NCBI GenBank assembly: GCA_946998115.1
Contig: CAMPYB010000017.1
Span: 1-25,278, forward strand
Source of the DNA: an uncultured Actinomyces sp.
Lineage (GTDB): Bacteria > Actinomycetota > Actinomycetes > Actinomycetales > Actinomycetaceae
Direction of reading: 5' to 3'
Length of the DNA stretch: 25,278 nucleotides
Each line of letters starts with the position of its first letter. Position 1 is the first letter of the stretch. A program made the translations under genes and the position numbers. Below the pieces are notes generated by a model. That model saw only the letters and a program-made list of their open reading frames with translations. It made no database searches and had not been told where the DNA came from. Of this stretch, positions 1 through 7,718 are shown piece after piece.

Positions 1-156
1 CAAGCTCTATCACCTAAAAGCACTATGCAAAGAGGATATAGTATAACAACTGACACTCAAGGCATGATTATTAAAAGTTTGAAACAAGTAAACGAAAATC
101 AAAATATAAACTTACATTTTTACGATGGTCACGCAAAAGCACAAATAAGGAAATAG
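1..156 (+). CDS. xseA: Exodeoxyribonuclease VII large subunit, C-terminal end (partial)
   Basis: This is an open frame running in from the left edge with no start codon in the window; 51 codons precede a TAG stop. The translation contains LSPKSTMQRGYSIT followed by GMIIKSLKQV and FYDGHAKAQI. This matches the C-terminal signature of XseA (LSPxxTLxRGYai, then the small beta-rich tail ending in a DGxxxAxV-like strand). XseA is the large, catalytic subunit of exonuclease VII, which degrades single-stranded DNA to oligonucleotides. It is followed after 60 bp by xseB in the same direction, the usual pairing, and probably shares its transcript. The identification rests on a short segment but motif and neighbour agree. 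Confidence 0.9.
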   Translation, partial: QALSPKSTMQRGYSITTDTQGMIIKSLKQVNENQNINLHFYDGHAKAQIRK

Positions 157-216
157 AAGTAGTAGAATTTTCTAAAAAGCAAAAAATGAATAAACTCACA
201 AGCAAAAGGAAGAAAA

Positions 217-522
217 ATGTCAAAAAACGATGAAAACACAACAGACACAACTGAACAATGTGACACTGCACAATCTCCTATTAATTCAACAGATAATTTG
301 GAAACAAACTCCAATGATAACGTTCAAAAAAACACACTAAATTACGAACAAGCTCGTGAAGAATTAATAAATATTGTACGCACTTTAGAAACAGGCAATC
401 TATCACTGCAACAATCTATGCAATTGTGGGAAAAAGGCGAAAAATTAGTTACAGAATGTAAAATATTATTAGAAAACTACCAAAAAACTATAGATGAAAA
501 ATTAAAAAATACTAAATCATAA
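217..522 (+). CDS. xseB: Exodeoxyribonuclease VII small subunit
   Basis: A 101-residue protein. Residues about 42-98 form the XseB helical hairpin: NYEQAREELINIVRTLE, GNLSLQQSMQLWEKGEKL, then the final helix TECKILLENYQKTI. XseB binds the large subunit and is needed for exonuclease VII activity on single-stranded DNA. The first 40 residues are a polar Asn/Thr/Asp/Glu-rich extension of no recognisable fold; many XseB proteins are shorter (60-80 aa). The ATG is preceded by AAGGAAG at a suitable distance, which supports this start. It lies directly downstream of xseA and 14 bp upstream of the sugar kinase, so the three are probably co-transcribed. Confidence 0.93.
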   Translation: MSKNDENTTDTTEQCDTAQSPINSTDNLETNSNDNVQKNTLNYEQAREELINIVRTLETGNLSLQQSMQLWEKGEKLVTECKILLENYQKTIDEKLKNTKS

Positions 523-536
523 GATTAAATAGCATT

Positions 537-1493
537 ATGAAAAACACAAATAACATTGAAAAATCAAAAAAATCGCAACCATCTTATCACGCTCTAGTTG
601 TAGGAGAAGCATTAGTTGACATATTCACTCCATACGAAGGTAAAACAATAAATGTTTGCGGAGGATCTCCAGCAAATGTTGCTTTAGGACTAGGCAGACT
701 AGAAAGGCCCGTATATTTAGCAACTTGGATAGCTAAAGATTCAAACGGAAATTTCATAAAAAATCATTTAGAAGAAAGTGGCGTAAAACTAACTCTTGGG
801 AGCGAAAATGCAGAATTTACTTCCACAGCAAAAGCAACTTTAGACAAAAATGGTAATGCTACATACGATTTTAATATTTCATGGCAACCAGTAAAGCCAA
901 TAAATCAACACCCTATAATATTACATGTAGGCTCAATAGGCGCTATATTACAATCAGGCAAGCAAACTGTTAAGCAAATAATTGAAGAATATAAAAATAC
1001 AGCCACAATAACCTATGACCCTAATATTCGCCCGACGATTACAGACGACAGAAATAGCGTGTACAAAGAAATAATCAATCTTGCCACACAATCAGATATT
1101 TTAAAAGCTTCACATGAAGATATGCAATGGTTAGAACCTAATAAAACACACGTAGAATTTGCAGATTTTCTTATAAGCAAAGGCGTGAGTATAGTCGTCA
1201 TAACTTTAGCTGAAAAAGGCGTTTGGGTAAAAACAAAATCGGGCATAACAAAAACATATCCTACTTCAGCAAAACATGTCGTTGACACTGTAGGAGCAGG
1301 AGATTCCTTCATGGCGGGAATAATTGACGGACTATGGTCGCAAGAATTATTAGGCAAAGTTGCTGCAGACAAATTAGCACAAATAAACGAACAACAGCTA
1401 GATTATATAATTAATCATGCATCTAAGATTGCAGCAATAACTATTTCACGCAAAGGAGCAAATCTACCATATCTTATTGATTTGAATATTTAG
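537..1493 (+). CDS. PfkB-family carbohydrate kinase (fructokinase-like)
   Basis: A 318-residue ribokinase/PfkB-fold sugar kinase. The N-terminal beta strand GEALVDIF (residues 23-30) is followed by the substrate motif GGSPANVALGLGRL (42-55). The C-terminal signature DTVGAGDSFMAGI (250-262) carries the anion hole and the catalytic base Asp256. DPNIRPTI (161-168) is typical of fructokinase-like members. These enzymes phosphorylate a sugar at a primary hydroxyl using ATP. Fructose is the likeliest substrate by similarity, but substrate cannot be read from sequence. Start at ATG 537, 14 bp after xseB, with only a weak ribosome site, suggesting translational coupling. The first 16 residues are Lys/Asn/Ser-rich and probably disordered. 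Confidence 0.85.
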   Translation: MKNTNNIEKSKKSQPSYHALVVGEALVDIFTPYEGKTINVCGGSPANVALGLGRLERPVYLATWIAKDSNGNFIKNHLEESGVKLTLGSENAEFTSTAKATLDKNGNATYDFNISWQPVKPINQHPIILHVGSIGAILQSGKQTVKQIIEEYKNTATITYDPNIRPTITDDRNSVYKEIINLATQSDILKASHEDMQWLEPNKTHVEFADFLISKGVSIVVITLAEKGVWVKTKSGITKTYPTSAKHVVDTVGAGDSFMAGIIDGLWSQELLGKVAADKLAQINEQQLDYIINHASKIAAITISRKGANLPYLIDLNI

Positions 1494-1608
1494 CAACATT
1501 TTTCATGCATAATTTTTTATTGCCCTACTTGCTAACCTTTATTCAGATTAATCTATGAACTTAGATTTTTGCATTTCATTTCTATTATAATAATTATTTA
1601 CAATTATA

Positions 1609-2442
1609 TTATTTCCCCATACGTCTTTGCCTTTTTGTAAAATCATAAAGTGCTATAAGAAAATCATCATAATTAAAATCTGGCCAGTTTTTCTGAGAAA
1701 AATATAATTCGCTTTTTGAACTTTGCCATAGTAAAAATCCTGAAAGCCTATACTCACCTGATGTACGTATAATCAAGTCGAGTGGAGAAAAAGGCAAATA
1801 TAAGTATTTTTCAAATTCTTGTTCATCAAATTCTTCCATAAATTTTTTTTGCGTTATTGCTACATTTTCTTTTTGTTGAACATATTTTTTGAAAGCATCA
1901 ACTATTTCCTGTCTACCATCATAAGCAATTGCTATATTAACCTTCATTTTTTTATTATTATCATACGCAATATCAGTAACATCCTTCTTTGCAGTTTCAC
2001 TAGTTCTATTGAGTGTATTTTCCTTTTCGATTTCCAATAAACTATCACGAATTTGCATAGGTAACTTTTGTAATGCGCCTATAATTTTTACATCATATGC
2101 ACGATTAGAAGATATTTTTTTAACAGTTCTTACAATAATGTCAAATAATGGCATTAATTCTTCAATTTTTCTACCTAAATTATCAGTAGAAAGCATCCAC
2201 AACGTCACTGTATCTATATTAAATTTTTCGCACCAAAATAAAAATTTTATAACATTTGTTGCTCCTGCTTCATGACCTAAAGACACGTTTAATCGTTTAG
2301 ATTTCGCCCAACGCCTATTACCATCTAGAATTACACCAAGATGCTTAGGTAATTGTTCTTGCTTACGCATTAAAACTTTTTCTATTTTATTTCTAAATAA
2401 AACTTTTATTGGTGAAAATAATAATTTTTTCAATAACAGCAC
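1609..2442 (-). CDS. uppS: Isoprenyl transferase (cis-prenyltransferase, UppS/Z-isoprenyl diphosphate synthase family)
   Basis: A 277-residue cis-prenyltransferase that condenses isopentenyl diphosphate onto an allylic diphosphate to make the polyprenyl carrier of wall synthesis. Visible motifs: VILDGNRRWAK (37-47) with the Mg-binding Asp; SLGHEAGA; TLWMLSTDNLGR, the variant loop seen in actinobacterial short-chain members instead of FSTENW; and the C-terminal LIIRTSGEYRLSGFLLWQS, WPDF and RQRRMG. An insertion of roughly 18 residues (Asn/Thr/Lys-rich) sits before IAIAYDGRQEI, where most homologues read YGGR. The start is a GTG at 2442 with AAAAGGA six bases upstream; the first ATG (codon 25) has no better site. 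It is convergent with the sugar kinase and divergent from greA. Confidence 0.9.
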   Translation of the reverse strand: MLLLKKLLFSPIKVLFRNKIEKVLMRKQEQLPKHLGVILDGNRRWAKSKRLNVSLGHEAGATNVIKFLFWCEKFNIDTVTLWMLSTDNLGRKIEELMPLFDIIVRTVKKISSNRAYDVKIIGALQKLPMQIRDSLLEIEKENTLNRTSETAKKDVTDIAYDNNKKMKVNIAIAYDGRQEIVDAFKKYVQQKENVAITQKKFMEEFDEQEFEKYLYLPFSPLDLIIRTSGEYRLSGFLLWQSSKSELYFSQKNWPDFNYDDFLIALYDFTKRQRRMGK

Positions 2443-2629
2443 ATTTTATCCTTTTAATAAACTCAACATGTAAAAAATAATACATGATTATATAGCCATT
2501 TACTTCACAACATTACAACTTTAGATTTTATAACTAACAAATTTCATAAACTAATTTCTTACTATACTAAAGATAATAATGTACTATGTAATGATAAAGT
2601 GTATATGCCATAAAAAATAGGAGTGTGAC

Positions 2630-3109
2630 ATGTCTGAATCCACATGGCTAACACGCGAAGCTTATGACCGTTTAAAAAATGAGTTAGACAACAGAAAAGG
2701 TCCTTTGCGTGTAGAAATTGCAAACAAAATAGATGAAGCGCGTCAAGAAGGCGATTTGAAAGAAAATGGCGGATACCATGCAGCAAGAGAAGAACAAGGT
2801 TTAAATGAAGCACGTATAAATCAATTAGAAGAATTGCTTAGAAATTGTGAAGTTGGTGAAATCCCTGCTGACGATGGCATAGTTGAGCCGGGTATGGTTA
2901 TAAAAGCTAAATTAGCTGGAAAACAAATATCTTTCCTTCTAGGTGCTAGAGAATCAGGCGAAGGACTAGACATTGATGTATATTCACCTGAAGCTCCGCT
3001 TGGAAAAGCAATTAATGGTAAAAAAATCGGTGATACTGTGCTTTATAAAGCACCAAATGGCAAAGAAATCAAAGTTGAAATTATAGACGCTAAACCATAC
3101 AATGCGTAA
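2630..3109 (+). CDS. greA: Transcription elongation factor GreA
   Basis: A 159-residue GreA. Residues about 5-75 form the N-terminal antiparallel coiled coil, with the acidic tip GDLKENGGYHAAREE whose Asp/Glu side chains complete the RNA polymerase active site. Residues about 85-157 are the FKBP-like C-terminal domain ending SPEAPLGKAINGKKIGDTV and KEIKVEIIDA. GreA enters the secondary channel of backtracked RNA polymerase and stimulates transcript cleavage. Length is standard for the family (158-160). ATG 2630 has TAGGAG nine or so bases upstream. It stands alone as a single-gene unit: divergent from uppS and ending at a strong terminator shared with the FKBP gene. Confidence 0.97.
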   Translation: MSESTWLTREAYDRLKNELDNRKGPLRVEIANKIDEARQEGDLKENGGYHAAREEQGLNEARINQLEELLRNCEVGEIPADDGIVEPGMVIKAKLAGKQISFLLGARESGEGLDIDVYSPEAPLGKAINGKKIGDTVLYKAPNGKEIKVEIIDAKPYNA

Positions 3110-3208
3110 ATATAAACTTTTTCGCTATTTCAATTAGATTTCTATGCATTATTTTCAAATAATTTTTAATTATTTATTATTTAACAAATAGCAAATATTA
3201 AAATAAAT

Positions 3209-3232
3209 TAGGGCTTGAAAAATCAAGCCCTA
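3209..3232. terminator. Bidirectional intrinsic terminator between greA and the FKBP gene
   Basis: A perfect 10-bp inverted repeat, TAGGGCTTGA / TCAAGCCCTA, with an AAAA loop. It is followed by a T-rich run on the plus strand (TATTTTAT) and by a T-rich run on the minus strand (ATTTATTTTA). It lies between two convergent genes, 99 bp past the greA stop and 16 bp past the FKBP stop, so it can end both transcripts. Confidence 0.9.
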
Positions 3233-3248
3233 TATTTTATTAAGTAAA

Positions 3249-3650
3249 TTACATTATTGAAATAATATCTGTTACAAATACTAAAGTAGAATTACCTGGA
3301 ATACCAGCTTGAGGAATACCATTTTCACCATAAGCCAATCTTGGCGGAATAATTAGTAAAACTCTTGATCCAACACGCTGTTCTAATAATCCTATATCCC
3401 AGCCTCTTATCAAATGACCCACACCAATTGGAGTTACTAAAGGTTTTCCGCGATCAAAAGAATTATCAAATTCTTTACCACCGAAAATTTGACCTAAATA
3501 ATCAAAAGCAACTACTTGGCTCGGCTCTATAAACACACCTTTGCCTTCAGACAAAGTTTCTACAATAAGCTCATCCGGCACTTCATCAGTCAAAAATTCA
3601 ATTTGAGGTTTTTCCCCAAAATCACCGGTAACTTTTACATATTTATTCAT
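3249..3650 (-). CDS. FKBP-type peptidyl-prolyl cis-trans isomerase
   Basis: A 133-residue single-domain FKBP. The domain begins near residue 45 with VAFDYLGQIFGGKEFDNSFDRGKPL, given here as consecutive parts VAFDYLGQIFGG and KEFDNSFDRGKPL. It continues with the core IGVGHLIRGWDIGLL, VGSRVLLIIPPRLAYG and the closing strand STLVFVTDIISI. The aromatic and hydrophobic pocket residues of FKBPs (Tyr, Phe, Trp, Tyr-Gly) are present. The protein catalyses prolyl isomerisation. No signal peptide is visible, so it is probably cytoplasmic or trigger-like rather than exported. The first 40 residues form a small acidic lead-in common in actinobacterial single-domain FKBPs. ATG 3650 has a weak AGG site. 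Upstream, 19 bp away, is the BI-1 family gene in the same direction. Confidence 0.92.
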   Translation of the reverse strand: MNKYVKVTGDFGEKPQIEFLTDEVPDELIVETLSEGKGVFIEPSQVVAFDYLGQIFGGKEFDNSFDRGKPLVTPIGVGHLIRGWDIGLLEQRVGSRVLLIIPPRLAYGENGIPQAGIPGNSTLVFVTDIISIM

Positions 3651-3669
3651 ATATAACCTAACTTTTATT

Positions 3670-4575
3670 TTAGTTATTATTATCTAGGAAATAACTTATT
3701 AAACGTAAAATTTCCATATATAACCAAACTAATGTTACGACTAAACCGAAAGCAGCTGTCCAAGCGTATTTAGAAGAAATTCCGCTCTCAATACCTTTAT
3801 TAATAAAATCAAAATCACTAATCAATGACATTGATGCTAGCAACACGGCAATGAGACCAATAACCACGCCTATAGGTAATCCGAATACTGTAATTCCTCG
3901 CAAGCCATCTCCGCCTAGAACACCAGTCATAGACAATATGAAACTTACGACTGCAAATACAAGATAAGAGACAATACCAATAATTAGAATTTTACTAAAA
4001 GTACCATTTACTCGTACAATTTTTGATTTATATAAAAATAGACATATCAAAAATGTGACAAAAGTTGCTAAAACTGCACTAGCTACGATTCCAGGAAATA
4101 TTTTTTCAAATATTGCTGATATGCCACCTATAGCTAACCCTTCAAAAACAGCATACTCACTAATTAGAATTGGTGATGGTTCTTTTTTGAAAGAGTTCAT
4201 TAATCCCAGAACAAGTCCGCCGACAACACCTACAGTAAGTAATAATGTTCCTTTATCGCTATTGAAAGCAAAAAACCAACTTACAGCTGATGCCACAAGC
4301 AAAATAGCGAATACAAAACCTGTTTTAATTAATACGTCATCTATAGTCAATCTATCAGCTTGTGCATTTGCTCGTTCAGGAGCATAATACTGTCCCATAG
4401 TTTGAGCATGATCTTGCACTCTTGTATAAGTTTCTTCTCTATTTTGTGTGTGCGCTTCAGAATAAGAAGATGAATCCGACACATTGTATCCAGGCATAGT
4501 CGGATATCCTGAAGGCGTTTTTTCTTTCACAGCAGTCGCAAAATTAGAATTTTGTGAAAAAATTGGATTCTGCAT
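3670..4575 (-). CDS. Bax inhibitor-1/YccA family membrane protein
   Basis: About 301 residues. A polar N-terminal tail of about 75 residues (MQNPIFSQNSNFA at its start) is followed by seven closely spaced hydrophobic segments, ending with TAAFGLVVTLVWLYMEILRL, which carries the family's C-terminal W-LY-E-LRL pattern. Actinobacterial members share the NPIFS-type N-terminus. These proteins are putative ion or Ca2+ channels of the inner membrane; the bacterial role is unsettled. The frame extends upstream to a TTG at 4593, but GAAAGGA lies over that region. It is spaced three bases from the ATG at 4581 and nine from the ATG at 4575, so 4575 (possibly 4581) is the better start. It is probably co-transcribed with the downstream FKBP gene. 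Confidence 0.85.
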   Translation of the reverse strand: MQNPIFSQNSNFATAVKEKTPSGYPTMPGYNVSDSSSYSEAHTQNREETYTRVQDHAQTMGQYYAPERANAQADRLTIDDVLIKTGFVFAILLVASAVSWFFAFNSDKGTLLLTVGVVGGLVLGLMNSFKKEPSPILISEYAVFEGLAIGGISAIFEKIFPGIVASAVLATFVTFLICLFLYKSKIVRVNGTFSKILIIGIVSYLVFAVVSFILSMTGVLGGDGLRGITVFGLPIGVVIGLIAVLLASMSLISDFDFINKGIESGISSKYAWTAAFGLVVTLVWLYMEILRLISYFLDNNN

Positions 4576-4663
4576 ATGCATGTATCCTTTCAAATAGAAC
4601 TTATTTAGATTGTAACAGTTTTTAGCAATATTAACACGATAAAATAAATTTTATATAAAATAA

Positions 4664-4700
4664 GTGCCACCCACATATATTGGCTTTTATGGGTTGACAC
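4664..4700. repeat. Imperfect inverted repeat in a divergent intergenic region
   Basis: GTGCCACCCA (4664-4673) faces TGGGTTGACAC (4690-4700). Nine pairs form, with one mismatch and one bulged T, around a 16-base AT-rich loop. The right arm contains a consensus -35 hexamer TTGACA (4694-4699), but no good -10 follows at 16-18 bases. It sits between the divergently transcribed BI-1 family gene and the histidine kinase, so it could be an operator or a folded RNA element. The function is unknown. Confidence 0.35.
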
Positions 4701-4865
4701 TGAAAAGCACATCTACTTTCAACGAGAAAAAAAGCTTATGTATATATAATATTTTAAATATTAGTTAAAGTAATCGTTCTAAAGGATGATTTTAGGCGAC
4801 ATATAATACTTTAGCCGCATAAAATATTTATCAAAGCGTTTATGAATAACAGTCGGAGCGGAAAT

Positions 4866-6407
4866 ATGAAAAACATTGGTTCAATAAAAAATCTGCTATT
4901 TATAAACTTTTACTATTCTTTTTTTAAAAATCATGAATTACTCGCAAACTTACTAATAGTAAGCATATACATTATTTTTCATACGCCACAACTTATACAA
5001 GCCGCGCAAAGACCTGATGTTTCAACGAATTTATTACATTTTACTATAATAATAATTCTTTGTATGACTATATTGCTTTTTTTACGTAGCCAATATCCAC
5101 GTTTTTGCCTATATAGCGCTCTTATAATACCTTTTATTTTATCTGCTATTGAGATCTTATTTATCACAAAGATAAAAACAAATATTGTACTTCCATTACT
5201 TCTATCTTCTTCAATATTAGATCCTGCAGCAATAGTTATATTTTTATACACTATAGGTAGAAAACTCCCTCTAAAAAGCGCATTATTACATTTAATTATC
5301 ACTTCAATGGTAATTTTCACACTCGAACTTTTCACAAATAGATTTTCAAACGCTAATTATTCTCCAGTTATTATAAATATAACAATTTACACTATAGCTA
5401 TACTCATCGGATCTACTTTGCAATTTCAGACTTCTAAAGTTCTACAATTAGAACAGCTCAACAAACAATTAGAATTAGAACGTAAGCAACATGAACAACT
5501 AACAATATCAGCTGAAAGAACACGTATTGCCCGCGAAATGCACGATATTGTCGCACATTCTCTCGCAATCGTGATAACAATGGCTGATGGTGCTGAAGCT
5601 ATGATTGAAAAAAATCCTTCTCTAGCAAAACAAGCTATAAATCAGATTGGACAAACTGGAAGATCAGCTCTCCAAGAAACAAGAAGACTTGTTGGAATTT
5701 TACGTGAAAATACTGAAATCAACACTGAAGATATGAAAGAATTAATCGACAATTTGCACGCTGCTTCATCACGTAACAGTCAAGGCTCACAATTACTTGG
5801 AGGTTTGAAAAATAATCTCATTCAATCCGCAAAAGTTTCAAACTCTAAAGAAAAACTGAAAAATCAACTAAAATCACAAAAAAATAAAAAAGAGCTTTCT
5901 GCACAAATTCAACGCAAATATGATAATAGTACTATTGCAAATACATCTAATAGCATGAATGACGAAAATGGGCCTTTGCTAACTCCTCAACCTAATACAC
6001 AAACTATAGAAATGCTAATCGATGAATTTAAAAATGCTGGTCTGCCTATTAAATACAATTACATAGGAGAAATCGTTGAAGACAATACTACTTTAGGACT
6101 TACTATTTACAGAATAATACAAGAATCTCTAACAAATATTTTACGCTATGCTCCTTTTTCACCTGAAGTTAAAGTAGATATTAACCGATTTAAAGGTGGC
6201 ATGACTATAACTATTAAAAATAAAGCGGGAGCTAGCACATCGCTTATGAAAGGAAGCGGAAAAGGTATAATAGGTATGCGTGAACGTGTAGCAATATTCG
6301 ATGGATATGTGCAAGCAGGACCAACACAAGAAGGCTGGGAAGTCAAAGCATATTTGCGCTTAGAAGATACGAAAGGAGAACCTAACACATGGACAGCACC
6401 AATATAA
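4866..6407 (+). CDS. Two-component sensor histidine kinase (NarL/DesK class, HisKA_3)
   Basis: About 513 residues from ATG 4866, which has CGGAGCGGA just upstream; the in-frame ATG at 4842 has no ribosome site. Residues about 25-185 hold five or six membrane helices with no large external domain, so the sensed signal lies in or near the membrane. A short coiled segment leads to the dimerisation/phosphoacceptor helix RIAREMHDIVAHSLAIV, whose His226 is the likely phosphorylated residue. After LQETRRLVGILRE comes an atypical insertion of some 90 residues, rich in Lys/Asn/Ser/Gln. The ATPase domain follows, with N-box RIIQESLTNILRYA and G-box GSGKGIIGMRERV. It overlaps the response regulator by 19 bp, so the two are translationally coupled partners. 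The stimulus cannot be told from sequence. Confidence 0.92.
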   Translation: MKNIGSIKNLLFINFYYSFFKNHELLANLLIVSIYIIFHTPQLIQAAQRPDVSTNLLHFTIIIILCMTILLFLRSQYPRFCLYSALIIPFILSAIEILFITKIKTNIVLPLLLSSSILDPAAIVIFLYTIGRKLPLKSALLHLIITSMVIFTLELFTNRFSNANYSPVIINITIYTIAILIGSTLQFQTSKVLQLEQLNKQLELERKQHEQLTISAERTRIAREMHDIVAHSLAIVITMADGAEAMIEKNPSLAKQAINQIGQTGRSALQETRRLVGILRENTEINTEDMKELIDNLHAASSRNSQGSQLLGGLKNNLIQSAKVSNSKEKLKNQLKSQKNKKELSAQIQRKYDNSTIANTSNSMNDENGPLLTPQPNTQTIEMLIDEFKNAGLPIKYNYIGEIVEDNTTLGLTIYRIIQESLTNILRYAPFSPEVKVDINRFKGGMTITIKNKAGASTSLMKGSGKGIIGMRERVAIFDGYVQAGPTQEGWEVKAYLRLEDTKGEPNTWTAPI

Positions 6408-7267
6408 AGGTTCTTATAGCAGATGATCAGCCTTTAGTGCGCATGGGTTTTTCTATGGTTTTATCAGCACAAGACGGTATAAGTGTCGTCGGTGAAGCTG
6501 GTGATGGAAAAGAAGCTATAGACCAAGTTGCCAAACTCAATCCGGATATAGTCTTGATGGATGTACGCATGCCTAATATGAATGGCATAGATGCAACTGA
6601 AAAAATAGTCAAAAATTTTCCGAACACTAAAGTTCTAATGTTGACTACTTTCGATATTGAAGAGTATGCTTTCGCAGCTTTGAGAGTTGGAGCAAGCGGT
6701 TTCCTGTCTAAAGATGCACTCCCTGAACAGTTGATAGATTCAATAAAAGCAGTAGCCGCTGGTGACGCTACTATTTCACCTAAAATAACGAAAAAAATGT
6801 TGGAGCTTTTTGCTAATAAATTACCTCAACATAATGATGATACTTTGACTAAAAATGCTACAAATACTTTTTCCAATCAAAACAGCACAGTTAATGACAA
6901 TTTAGAAGAAATCAATAACAATTTAAAAGGCTCACAAAATATCACGGATAATTCACAAATAAACAATGTTGAAAATTCTCTACAAATAAATGATGAAACT
7001 GCAAAAACAATAAATCATGATATTGGAAACATTGATAATCATAATATAACAAATAATAGCCTTGTTGCTGAACTAACTTCACGTGAAATACAAGTACTAC
7101 AACTTGTTGCAAATGGTTATACAAATGCTGAAATAGCTCAAGAACTTTTTGTCTCTACACCTACAGTAAAAACACATGTTTCAAATATTCTTTCAAAATT
7201 AAATTTACGCGACCGAATTCAAGCAGTTATTTTTGCTTACGAAAATTCACTTTTAGACAATAAATAA
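6389..7267 (+). CDS. Two-component response regulator, NarL/FixJ (LuxR-HTH) family
   Basis: 292 residues. The receiver domain (about 6-122) has the acidic pair Asp12-Asp13, phosphoacceptor Asp58 in IVLMDVRMPNMNG, the switch Thr in MLTTFD and Lys108 in FLSKDA. The LuxR-type helix-turn-helix (about 228-285) reads LTSREIQVLQLVANG, then NAEIAQELFVSTPTVKTHVS and the dimer helix NILSKLNLRDRIQAV. Between them is a linker of about 80 residues dominated by Asn, Asp, Thr and Ser, where NarL proteins normally have 15-25 residues; the family is usually near 215 aa. ATG 6389 has AAAGGAGA upstream, inside the kinase gene. It is a DNA-binding transcription regulator controlled by the neighbouring kinase. 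Its targets are unknown; autoregulation is possible. Confidence 0.94.
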   Translation: MDSTNIKVLIADDQPLVRMGFSMVLSAQDGISVVGEAGDGKEAIDQVAKLNPDIVLMDVRMPNMNGIDATEKIVKNFPNTKVLMLTTFDIEEYAFAALRVGASGFLSKDALPEQLIDSIKAVAAGDATISPKITKKMLELFANKLPQHNDDTLTKNATNTFSNQNSTVNDNLEEINNNLKGSQNITDNSQINNVENSLQINDETAKTINHDIGNIDNHNITNNSLVAELTSREIQVLQLVANGYTNAEIAQELFVSTPTVKTHVSNILSKLNLRDRIQAVIFAYENSLLDNK

Positions 7268-7563
7268 ATCGGCATAAGTATCATTTATATCTGATAAAAA
7301 AATTCATATTCTAAATCTATATTTTTATCGTGTATAATATTTGAAATATATATTACGAATTAAATATTTCGACTATTTTTTTGATTTTAATAAAATATTT
7401 ATAAATATTTTTTTAAAAAACTTATCAAAAATAAATATGAAGACTATCATATTTAAAAGTAATATTTTTACAAAAATATATAAAAAAGGGGGTAAAAAAC
7501 ATGTTTGCTTGCAAAACGATTCACAAATCAGCAAGTTTTACAGATATCACTTCAAATAAAAAG
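7268..7563. other. AT-rich intergenic region with no supported gene
   Basis: 296 bases of very AT-rich sequence between the response regulator and the minus-strand tRNA. I see no convincing terminator; the best inverted repeat is GATAAAAA / TTTTTATC with a loop of over 20 bases. A GGGGGT stretch precedes an ATG at 7501, but that frame runs straight through the antisense of the tRNA and resembles no protein. Confidence 0.6.
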
Positions 7564-7636
7564 TGCCCCCGATGGGATTCGAACCCATACTGGATCGATT
7601 TTAAGTCGACTGCCTCTACCGTTGGGCTACGGGGGC
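7564..7636 (-). tRNA. tRNA-Leu, anticodon UAA, with short (class I) variable loop
   Basis: Read on the minus strand the 73 bases fold into a complete cloverleaf. The 7-bp acceptor stem is GCCCCCG / CGGGGGC. A 3-bp D stem GCC / GGC has a leucine-type loop (CAACGGTAGA). The anticodon stem GTCGA / TCGAT holds the loop CTTAAAA, and the variable loop is only five bases (CCAGT). The T arm is ATGGG-TTCGAAT-CCCAT and the discriminator is A73. U33 followed by UAA reads UUA leucine codons. CCA is not encoded. Leucine tRNAs of bacteria normally have a long variable arm; this one does not. A small inverted repeat GCAAT-AAA-ATTGC (7637-7649) abuts the 5' end. Confidence 0.9.
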
Positions 7637-7718
7637 GCAATAAAATTGCTAACCCGAATATTTTATAATATTTTTTACATAAATGAAAGATATAAATCGA
7701 AAAAAAGTGAGTTGACAG

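Noticed and set aside
1540..1570. AATCTA-TGAACT-TAGATT hairpin followed by TTT between the sugar kinase and uppS
   Set aside because: Only six AT-rich pairs and a short T-run; too weak to call a terminator.
2562..2813. Minus-strand frame opposite the start of greA
   Set aside because: Shadow of greA; Leu/His-rich composition, no ribosome site, no family resemblance.
4576..4593. TTG start for the Bax inhibitor-1 family gene
   Set aside because: The ribosome site GAAAGGA lies over this region, so translation must start downstream at 4581 or 4575.
4842..4865. Earlier ATG start for the histidine kinase
   Set aside because: No ribosome site before 4842, while CGGAGCGGA lies just upstream of ATG 4866.
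7341..7559. Plus-strand frame of 72 codons rich in Phe, Lys, Ile, Asn
   Set aside because: Pure AT-rich composition, no ribosome site, no similarity to any family I know; intergenic noise.
7501..7680. Small frame beginning at ATG 7501 with a GGGGGT upstream
   Set aside because: It continues through the tRNA antisense and its ribosome-site match is probably chance.
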